A DNA stretch of 20,325 bases from Phycisphaerales bacterium (GTDB taxonomy: Bacteria > Planctomycetota > Phycisphaerae > Sedimentisphaerales > Anaerohalosphaeraceae), in NCBI GenBank assembly GCA_011053245.1, contig DRGS01000171.1:1-20325 (forward strand), in the 5' to 3' direction. A program made the translations under genes and the position numbers. The notes beneath the pieces were generated by a model, which was given only the letters and a program-made list of their open reading frames with translations, did not search any database and was not told where the DNA came from. Below are positions 14,618 to 19,658 of this stretch, piece after piece (within the stretch, counting starts at the first letter, position 1; each line of letters starts with the position of its first letter).

Positions 14618-15370
14618 ATGGCAAAGAAAAGAGTAGCGAAGAAGAAAGCAGCACCAAAGAAGAAAACCGCTAAACAAACAGATGGCACATGTTTCGTCGT
14701 CATGCCTTTCAGGGATCCGTTTGGCCTCTACTATAACGCAATTATTGACCCTGCAATTCGAAAGGCAGGACTTGACCCCCGACGCGGTGACAGCCTCTTC
14801 CTTCCTACACCCATCATGGGCGATATCTGGAAGATGATTCAAGACGCTAAAGTTGTCCTCGCCGAACTCACCTCAAAGAACGCAAACGTCTTTTATGAAC
14901 TCGGTCTCGCACACGCCATAGGAAAACCTGTCGTCCTGATCTCAGAAACCATGCAAGATGTCCCCTTCGACCTGCAAGCCCTTCGCGTCATCACTTATGA
15001 CAAAAACGACCCCAAGTGGGGCGACAAACTCCGCAGCAAAGTCATTAAAACCCTGAAGGCAGCGATCACAGAACCCGTAGAAGCCGTACCCCCAATGTTT
15101 CGCAAAAAGGTTAAAAGCCAGGCACCACCAGATTCCGAGTTTTCACTCCGCTTGTCCAAACTGGAACGACAAATGGCATCAGCAAAGGAGCGTGAACTTC
15201 CAACGGTTGAGATAAATTCAGTACGGGTAGTCCTCCTTCGTGCACAAGCAAAACACCTCTTAGATATGGGATTAAGTATAGCTGAGGTAATGCACCAACT
15301 CTGTCTTAAAGGCAATCCTAAAGGCTTGATAGAAAGAATAATAGATGAGATATTAGCGGGGCGTAAGTAA
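14618..15370 (+). CDS. Nucleoside 2-deoxyribosyltransferase/TIR-like protein with lysine-rich tail
   Basis: A 250-aa protein. Residues 1-20 form a histone-H1-like tail (AKKRVAKKKAAPKKKTAK). Residues 23-150 form an alpha/beta domain starting TCFVVMPFRDPFGLYYNAIIDPAIRKAG, with IMGDIWKMIQDAKVVLAELTSKNANVFYELGLAHAIGKPVVLISE. The A-N-V-F-Y-E94-L-G-x-A-x-A-x-G-K-P-V pattern is that of nucleoside 2-deoxyribosyltransferase-like and related TIR/SLOG-like domains, in which this Glu is the likely catalytic residue on N-glycosidic bonds. Residues 170-250 form a coiled-coil or helical region. GGAAAGGGAG before ATG 14618 and the promoter at 14540 fix the start; the open frame upstream only crosses repeats. 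The next gene begins 2 nt after the stop. Domains of this class cleave nucleotides or NAD in several anti-phage systems, so an immune effector is plausible, but no known system is matched. Confidence 0.75.
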   Translation: MAKKRVAKKKAAPKKKTAKQTDGTCFVVMPFRDPFGLYYNAIIDPAIRKAGLDPRRGDSLFLPTPIMGDIWKMIQDAKVVLAELTSKNANVFYELGLAHAIGKPVVLISETMQDVPFDLQALRVITYDKNDPKWGDKLRSKVIKTLKAAITEPVEAVPPMFRKKVKSQAPPDSEFSLRLSKLERQMASAKERELPTVEINSVRVVLLRAQAKHLLDMGLSIAEVMHQLCLKGNPKGLIERIIDEILAGRK

Positions 15371-15372
15371 TC

Positions 15373-16026
15373 ATGCCAAAAAACATCCTTAAGAAGCTCG
15401 GATACGATGTCAGTGTTGGTACTTTGGCAGGTGTTGCTATCACTGTTATTCTTGGTTTGTCGGTACTAATTTGGGGCCTTGTTTCTGGCTGGCTCAAATC
15501 CGCCATTGTGGGCTTTTGGATATTTCTCTTTTCCGATGTGACCACTAAAGGCTGGGCTCTCGTCACCCTCTTTTTCGTACCATTTTTTGTTGTTGCTATT
15601 TGGAATTTTATAAAAGCAAAATTCGGCAATCTTAAAGAGCAAGATGCTGAATTTCCGAAAAAAGACGAAGTTTTCGGCATCATCTGGGAGTATAGTATAT
15701 TTGAAAGCGAACCCATTGTACCGCTGTGTCCGCGATGTGAGCATGAACTTGAGTTTTTCCTTAGAGGTAATGCTGGTGGTGTTAACTTTGAGTATCTATA
15801 TGTATGCCACAATAAAAACTGTAATTATTTTCACGAAGCCGACCAGAATAATACACTATATACAAGAAGAGTGGAAGGGGAACTCACTCGCAGAACTCGG
15901 ACGGGCGAAAACTCAACCTCACAAGCAAAGAAACGAATTAGCACCGTAAAAAAGAAACTTAAAACATGGGACTTCAAAAAACGCATTGAAGAACTAAAAG
16001 CCAAATCCACAAGTAGGGATAATTAA
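15373..16026 (+). CDS. Membrane protein with two or three N-terminal helices and a Cys4 zinc-ribbon-like domain
   Basis: A 217-aa protein I do not recognise as a named family. The N-terminal part has hydrophobic segments at about 17-40, possibly 43-55, and 61-80 (WALVTLFFVPFFVVAIWNFI). A soluble domain follows with Cys119-P-R-Cys122 and, 22 residues later, Cys145-HNKN-Cys150, likely a metal-binding knuckle pair. The last 60 or so residues are very basic and helical (SQAKKRISTVKKKLKTWDFKKRIEELKAK), so the tail may bind nucleic acid or acidic lipids. It starts 2 nt after the stop of the NDT/TIR-like gene, so the two are almost certainly co-transcribed and probably work together. A membrane-tethered sensor or adaptor is one possibility. 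Confidence 0.7.
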   Translation: MPKNILKKLGYDVSVGTLAGVAITVILGLSVLIWGLVSGWLKSAIVGFWIFLFSDVTTKGWALVTLFFVPFFVVAIWNFIKAKFGNLKEQDAEFPKKDEVFGIIWEYSIFESEPIVPLCPRCEHELEFFLRGNAGGVNFEYLYVCHNKNCNYFHEADQNNTLYTRRVEGELTRRTRTGENSTSQAKKRISTVKKKLKTWDFKKRIEELKAKSTSRDN

Positions 16027-16065
16027 AAGTGTCAGAAACCTTCATTTAGAACAAGGGATTTTATT

Positions 16066-17022
16066 ATGAAGAATGAAGAAAACATTAAAGAAGAAAATAA
16101 AGAATTAGACCGCTATGAACGGATTGTAGATAGAGCCCACAAAGAGATTGAAAGCGTTCGAACAGTATATAAAACGCTTGCTTGGATTATAGGTACTATT
16201 ATTACCGTGGGCATCGCCTGTATCACATTTCTTACCTATAATACAATTCATGAAATGAGATCAGACTTAACTGATCAACTCACCAAGGAAGTGCGTGCTC
16301 GTATAGAAGAAGAATTCGAACAACCGGCAATAAAAGCAACTGTCCAAGAAGTGGCCGCCGAGCGTGCTTCTTTCCTTATGACAAAGCAGATTGCTCCGGA
16401 GGTGACTAAATTCAAAGCCGAGATTACTTCGGTGTCCAAAGAAGTGGAGCAGATAGAGACGCTCATATCCGATGCAAAAATTGCAATAGATGAAGTCAGG
16501 ACTATTAGTAACTTTAGTTTGTTGTTGATAAATGCGTCAAACGATGACCGCGATTCATTAGATGCTCTCCACAAGATCGCAGATATGGATAACAACAAAT
16601 TCCAAGAGATTGCAGATCGGTCTGTTATGCAGATTTTTACTAGTCTAGAAGCAACTGACAGGCTTGAAATTATCGTCCACTGGAAAGAGTATTACAACCT
16701 TGACCCTGTAAGTGCCTCACTTACAGAGTTTATCAATGTGTTCAACAAATGTGAGATAATTTGTCGCCCCACACTCCTAAAGGCTATTTGGGAGCAAGAA
16801 CGATTCCCGAAAGTTGAAAGGCTCGATTTCCTCCAGAAAACCATTGCCACGACACAAAGTCTCAGGACTCTTAATCGAGCCTGCCGACTTATAAACAAAG
16901 AAGCTAAGATTGACAAGAACTTCTTCAGTAGTGACCTATATCTCAAATGGTGGGAGGAAAACAGAGAAAAATACAACGAAAATCCAGAAAGTCAACCAGC
17001 AGATTCACCCGACAAAAAATAG
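16066..17022 (+). CDS. Single-pass membrane protein with coiled coil and helical C-terminal domain
   Basis: A 318-aa protein of unrecognised family. Residues 1-36 are charged and cytoplasmic, and 37-58 form one transmembrane helix (KTLAWIIGTIITVGIACITFLTYN). Residues 60-145 are rich in E/K/Q with heptad-like spacing and should form a coiled coil. Residues 150-305 look like an alpha-helical repeat domain, starting FSLLLINASNDDRDSLDALHKIADMDNNKF and including HWKEYYNLDP and a Cys pair near NKCEIICRPTLLKAIWEQERFPKVERL. The tail is polar and disordered. GGGATTTTATT precedes the ATG. The gene lies 39 nt after the zinc-ribbon membrane gene in the same direction. No enzyme motif is visible; a scaffold or sensor at the membrane fits its layout. 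Confidence 0.7.
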   Translation: MKNEENIKEENKELDRYERIVDRAHKEIESVRTVYKTLAWIIGTIITVGIACITFLTYNTIHEMRSDLTDQLTKEVRARIEEEFEQPAIKATVQEVAAERASFLMTKQIAPEVTKFKAEITSVSKEVEQIETLISDAKIAIDEVRTISNFSLLLINASNDDRDSLDALHKIADMDNNKFQEIADRSVMQIFTSLEATDRLEIIVHWKEYYNLDPVSASLTEFINVFNKCEIICRPTLLKAIWEQERFPKVERLDFLQKTIATTQSLRTLNRACRLINKEAKIDKNFFSSDLYLKWWEENREKYNENPESQPADSPDKK

Positions 17023-17162
17023 CCGAGAAGGCTGTTCGATAGGTTGAGTCCTTTGAATAGCTCAGAATAAATATTTAAGAAGCAACGGGAATTGTTATCG
17101 CAGAAAGAGTTGTCTGTTTCTACCATTTTATAGAGTAGTGTTCGGCAGAAAGATAGGAAAAC

Positions 17163-17591
17163 ATGATTGACCCAAGTACCGCGACAGGAGCCTTGATACT
17201 CAACATCTTGGCGGGCATCGGCCTTGCCGCCACTCTTGCAATCTTCTCCTGGTTCTTGGGTCCTCTCAAGTGGCCAATCCAGTCCCGCCGGATTCGCAAG
17301 ATTATCCTGCGTAATCGGGGTTTTCTATTTTTCTTCAATCCTGAAGGAAACCAGAAAAAAATTATTACATTTCTCGCCAACGGCCAGATTGATGAGGGCC
17401 GTAACAACAATGAGAATACTTGGCAGATCAAGAGGGGTAGACTGGAGATTCTTGCTGTAGACGGTGAGATATATAGTCGTTTCAAGTATGAACAAGACAC
17501 CGGCAAGCTCATCCACACAAATGACCCAGACACAAGGTCTGTTCACGGACAATTCTTTGTACCACAATGGGAAAGACCAGACTACGGATAA
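17163..17591 (+). CDS. Small single-pass membrane protein with a C-terminal beta domain
   Basis: A 142-aa protein with no family I can name. Residues 8-32 form one transmembrane helix (ALILNILAGIGLAATLAIFSWFL), followed by a basic stretch (SRRIRKIILRNRG). Residues 52-130 look like a small all-beta fold: FLFFFNPEGNQKKIITFLANGQI, then TWQIKRGRLEILAVDGEIYSRFKYEQDTGKLIHTN, a pattern seen in single-sheet ligand-binding or barrel modules. AGGA precedes the ATG. It is separated from the previous gene by 140 nt in which I found no convincing promoter or gene, so it may still belong to the island transcript. It is the third protein in the cluster with an N-terminal membrane helix. Confidence 0.65.
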   Translation: MIDPSTATGALILNILAGIGLAATLAIFSWFLGPLKWPIQSRRIRKIILRNRGFLFFFNPEGNQKKIITFLANGQIDEGRNNNENTWQIKRGRLEILAVDGEIYSRFKYEQDTGKLIHTNDPDTRSVHGQFFVPQWERPDYG

Positions 17592-17633
17592 CCGAACAGT
17601 ACCTTACCCATAAGAGGTAAAACAAAAATTAAA

Positions 17634-17929
17634 ATGAAAAACAAAACTCCGAATCAATAAAGAAAATACGTGAACTGTATTTAAATCTAATCCGAGATAA
17701 ATTTGTTTTTTTAGGAAGAGGCGAGTTTGCTCTCAAAGATATATATTTCGCTGTGAATGCAAGATATCCCGATTTATGCGATGATGGTTATAAGTGTGAA
17801 GTGTGTTGCCGTTGTGGAACCAAAAGCCCAGAATGGCAGCATCGTGTGAGAACAGTATTAGGTACGTTAAAAAGTTCTGGGGAAAATGTGAGAAAAGGAA
17901 CTGCACGAGGCCGTTGGATTATTGCTTGA
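17634..17929 (+). pseudogene. Frameshifted small winged-helix-like protein (restriction-associated type)
   Basis: A frame with no internal stop runs from 17633 to TGA 17929 but lacks a usable start. ATG 17634 opens another frame that stops after eight codons (MKNKTPNQ). Joining them with one frameshift near 17654 gives a coherent protein of about 98 residues: SIKKIRELYLNLIRDKF, GRGEFALKDIYFAVNARYP, DLCDDGYKCEVCCRCG, then SPEWQHRVRTVLGTLKSSG and ARGRWIIA. The P-E-W-x-H-x-V-R-x-x-L-x-x-L-K block with a preceding Cys cluster resembles, from memory, the winged-helix segments found beside HNH and other restriction nucleases. Frameshift, missing start and small size point to a decayed gene, though a sequencing error or programmed shift would also fit. 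It sits at the right end of the island and hints at defence content. Confidence 0.5.
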
Positions 17930-17977
17930 AAGAGTTAAAAAAATCCGGTTATCCTGTCAAAAAAAAATAAAAATCAC

Positions 17978-18006
17978 TTGACGAAAGACTCATTGGCTTG
18001 TATAAT
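17978..18006 (+). promoter_or_regulatory. Near-consensus sigma70 promoter
   Basis: TTGACG (17978-17983), 17-nt spacer and a perfect TATAAT (18001-18006). Transcription should begin near 18013 and run into the K/P/N-rich repeat region. The sequence ahead is A-rich, like an UP element. Confidence 0.75.
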
Positions 18007-18055
18007 ATACATATAACAATCAGGATAGATTGTGCGAGTAACGGAACACAAAAAC

Positions 18056-18520
18056 ATGAAAAAACAACAAAAAACAGAAACACCGCAAAACATCACGGAA
18101 CTCTCACCTTTTCTGGATAAAAACGTGATTTCGCGAAACAAAAACATGAAAAACAAAGCCAATTTGACAGGCCCAAATTTCACCGCAACCCCTTGCGGTA
18201 TAGGAAGTTACAGCGATTTCCACCCCAAAATCCAAAACGGAACAAAGCCAAACAAAGCCAATTTTAGCCCCCTGCACCGTAGGGGGTTTCCCTTACTTTC
18301 CCGGAGGATTCACGCGTTTTTAAAAATACTTTTTCTGGGAAGCAAACCCAATTTCCCAACTCAGAGAATCACTGCAACTACTTGCAGTGGAAATACTTAC
18401 AACGATTTTTACCCCCAAACCAACAAAAAAAACAAACCCAAAACAAACCCAAAACAAACCCAAAACAAACCCAATTTCGGAGAGAAAGCCAATTTCCCTA
18501 CCCTATCCCCTAACCCCTAA
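18056..18520 (+). CDS. Low-complexity K/N/P/T-rich repeat ORF; may be a peptide gene or a structured transcript
   Basis: A 154-codon open frame (a GTG at 18032 would add eight codons) without any domain I know. It holds repeated [K/G]-[A/P]-N-[F/L] tetrads (NKANL, GPNF, NKANF, SKPNF, NKPNF, EKANF). It also has two similar blocks, TATPCGIGSYSDFHP and TATTCSGNTYNDFYP, 189 nt apart. For coding: the five AAA[G/C]CCAATTT boxes are 99, 90, 123 and 18 nt apart, all multiples of three, and the frame stays open. Against coding: the ribosome site is poor (GGAA only), the sequence is T-poor so stops are rare by chance, the two blocks differ more by amino-acid-changing than silent substitutions, and the DNA holds a compensated hairpin and an 11-nt tandem repeat. 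I recall similar NKPNF-rich predicted proteins from planctomycete genomes. The strong promoter shows it is probably transcribed. Confidence 0.35.
   Translation: MKKQQKTETPQNITELSPFLDKNVISRNKNMKNKANLTGPNFTATPCGIGSYSDFHPKIQNGTKPNKANFSPLHRRGFPLLSRRIHAFLKILFLGSKPNFPTQRITATTCSGNTYNDFYPQTNKKNKPKTNPKQTQNKPNFGEKANFPTLSPNP
18154..18226 (+). repeat. Box-hairpin-tail repeat unit, copy 1
   Basis: CAAAGCCAATTT, 16 nt, a 7-bp hairpin ACCGCAA-CCCC-TTGCGGT (18182-18199), 8 nt, then TTACAGCGATTTCCACCCC. It aligns without gaps to copy 2, 189 nt downstream. Confidence 0.65.
18267..18287 (+). repeat. Hairpin CCCCCT/AGGGGG in the repeat region
   Basis: A 6-bp G/C stem around a 7-nt loop (18268-18286), extendable by a G-T pair. 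It lies 3 nt after another AAAGCCAATTT box (18254-18264), so it takes the place of the hairpin in a shortened third unit. Confidence 0.5.
18343..18415 (+). repeat. Box-hairpin-tail repeat unit, copy 2
   Basis: CAAACCCAATTT, 16 nt, hairpin ACTGCAA-CTAC-TTGCAGT (18371-18388, extendable to 8 bp), 8 nt, then TTACAACGATTTTTACCCC. A C-G pair of copy 1 is a T-A pair here. Confidence 0.65.
18434..18477 (+). repeat. 11-nt tandem repeat, four units
   Basis: AAACCCAAAAC is repeated with AAACCC at 18434, 18445, 18456 and 18467. The last unit changes into the AAACCCAATTT box. The period is not a multiple of three. Confidence 0.8.
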
Positions 18521-18531
18521 ACCCTATCCCC
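18496..18531 (-). other. C-rich tract, G-quadruplex-prone on the minus strand
   Basis: Six runs of three or four C (CCCTA/CCCCTAA-like) with spacers of 2-4 nt. On the minus strand this gives six G-runs, more than the four needed for a quadruplex. It lies just after the stop of the zinc-ribbon gene, so it would be in the 3' untranslated part of that mRNA. Confidence 0.55.
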
Positions 18532-18554
18532 TCGCGGGCCAACGATCACCACGA

Positions 18555-18755
18555 TCATCCGTAACTCTTACCATCCTGATCGACATAGATGCTCGTTTTG
18601 GCTTTCTGGATCACCTTCAAAGCCTCTTGCAAATGATCTATATCGGGCACCTTGAAGAGATTGCCGCACTTCGGACACCGTTTCCGCTTATCGGCATCGC
18701 CCAGCTTAAGATGTATCACCTCACCGCATCGCGGGCATTTCGCAAGAAGTTCCAT
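18555..18755 (-). CDS. Small zinc-ribbon protein
   Basis: A 66-aa protein with AKCPRCGEVIHLKLGDADKRKRCPKCGNLFKVP, two C-P-x-C-G knuckles 19 residues apart that should bind one zinc, as in MJ0042-type and related zinc ribbons common in planctomycetes and myxobacteria. The second half, IDHLQEALKVIQKAKTSIYVDQDGKSYG, is a short amphipathic helix and a tail. A full-length small protein is likely, since GGAG stands about 8 nt before the ATG. There is no enzymatic motif; nucleic acid or protein binding is the usual guess. Its 3' end faces the repeat transcript from 17978, so the two could interfere. Confidence 0.75.
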   Translation of the reverse strand: MELLAKCPRCGEVIHLKLGDADKRKRCPKCGNLFKVPDIDHLQEALKVIQKAKTSIYVDQDGKSYG

Positions 18756-18835
18756 TATCGTTTCTCCACACTTATCATATCCACCTTTTTACTAAAAAAC
18801 CCCCAACAATTCAAGTCCCGAATGGCATTTTTTTC

Positions 18836-18864
18836 TTGTATTTCAGCCCCGATTTTGGTATAAT
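18836..18864 (+). promoter_or_regulatory. Sigma70-type promoter of the 88-aa orphan gene
   Basis: TTGTAT (18836-18841), 17 nt, perfect TATAAT (18859-18864). The transcript would start near 18871 and carry a leader of about 70 nt with a hairpin AACAGC/GCTGTT (18887-18906). Confidence 0.65.
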
Positions 18865-18940
18865 GAATCCATCAGAAATGGGGTTTAACAGCGGTTTTAA
18901 GCTGTTGCAGTGTTTTATCATTGTTTTGGGGGGTGATGAA

Positions 18941-19207
18941 ATGACCAAGCGAATAGTTTGTACAGTCATAAGTTCCGAGCCGTTGCATGGGCCGAAAGCC
19001 CAGGCGGAAAAAATGAAAACTCAGCCAGGTCCGATAAGCAATACAGCTATGCACCAAGCTGATTGTGAGGGCGGAACGCTTACGGTTATCGCACACGATT
19101 TTGCCGGTGGAACCGATCTAAGCGAATCCGGGCCGAGCGAGGCTTCCGGGCCGTATCACCCGAAAGCCAAAAATAGCTACGGTATGATGCTGGATTTTCT
19201 GGCGTAA
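18941..19207 (+). CDS. Hypothetical 88-aa protein
   Basis: No family recognised. It starts MTKRIVCTVISSEPLHGPKA, a short strand-like opening, then a polar Gly/Ser/Pro-rich stretch (CEGGTLTVIAHDFAGGTDLSESG) and the end NSYGMMLDFLA. It is soluble, with no signal peptide or membrane helix. ATG 18941 is chosen because GGGGGGTGATGAA precedes it, one of the strongest ribosome sites in the window; a longer in-frame version would begin inside the promoter. It has its own consensus promoter and converges on the flagellar genes, with a small palindrome GGCGTAATACGCC (19201-19213) over its stop codon. The good expression signals are the main reason to accept it. Confidence 0.55.
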   Translation: MTKRIVCTVISSEPLHGPKAQAEKMKTQPGPISNTAMHQADCEGGTLTVIAHDFAGGTDLSESGPSEASGPYHPKAKNSYGMMLDFLA

Positions 19208-19231
19208 TACGCCTAAACGTTCGGAGTGCGC

Positions 19232-19285
19232 AAAAAAAAGGCGAGGCAAGGATAAAAGGGGACACCTAATTCCAAAATCCTCGCC
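19232..19285 (-). terminator. Rho-independent terminator of the flgM operon
   Basis: On the minus strand GGCGAGG (19285-19279) pairs with CCTCGCC (19246-19240) and is followed directly by eight T (19239-19232). The loop is long, about 32 nt. It lies 62 nt after the flgM stop. Confidence 0.75.
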
Positions 19286-19347
19286 GGTATAATTGTACTC
19301 CGTTACACTTTCGGCAGCCATCCTTGGCCAACCGGAATATAATTGCT

Positions 19348-19623
19348 TTATATGCCGAACTTTAGAATATTTTCTGCGGATTGTTCAATGTTTTCGTAGG
19401 TGTCGAGCTGGGCTGCGATCAGGGCTTCTCTGGCTTGTTGTACGGCTTGGGCGTCGGATTGCTCCGACTCGAGGGCCTTGCGGATTGTTGATGCGTATTC
19501 GGCTCTTAAAGTTGCATCGGCTGCGTCAGTTGAGCCGGTAGAAGACTCGTTCTTCTTTGAACGGTCGATATTACCGGTCCCATTGCTGAGCAGTATATTA
19601 CTGGTTATGTCTATCGAATTCAT
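19348..19623 (-). CDS. flgM: FlgM-like negative regulator of flagellin synthesis (anti-sigma28)
   Basis: A 91-aa protein. The N-terminal half is polar and probably disordered (SNGTGNIDRSKKNESSTGSTDAADA). The C-terminal half, AEYASTIRKALESEQSDAQAVQQAREALIAAQLDTYENIEQSAENIL, matches the FlgM core pattern of V/R-x-x-I-x-x-A-I...G-x-Y-x-x-d-x-x-x-x-A-x-x-L. FlgM binds the flagellar sigma factor FliA until the hook-basal body is complete and FlgM is exported. AGGGA about 9 nt before the ATG is the ribosome site. It lies 35 nt after the CsgG/LpoB-like gene and is followed by a terminator, so it ends that operon. The match is by pattern; a different short helical protein is possible. Confidence 0.65.
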   Translation of the reverse strand: MNSIDITSNILLSNGTGNIDRSKKNESSTGSTDAADATLRAEYASTIRKALESEQSDAQAVQQAREALIAAQLDTYENIEQSAENILKFGI

Positions 19624-19658
19624 TTCGTACTGTCCCTGTTAATAAAAAGAGTCACTCA

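Noticed and set aside
14161..17929. Integrated element with integrase and attachment sites
   Set aside because: No integrase, transposase or tRNA gene is present, and I found no matching direct repeat at both ends of the island.
18154..18495. CRISPR array
   Set aside because: Repeats are short, of variable spacing and with related sequence between them; no constant repeat of 24-37 nt and no cas genes.
18387..18863. A second long + frame (158 codons) across the repeat region and the zinc-ribbon gene
   Set aside because: It overlaps the zinc-ribbon gene antisense and stays open because the repeat region is poor in T; no ribosome site or domain.
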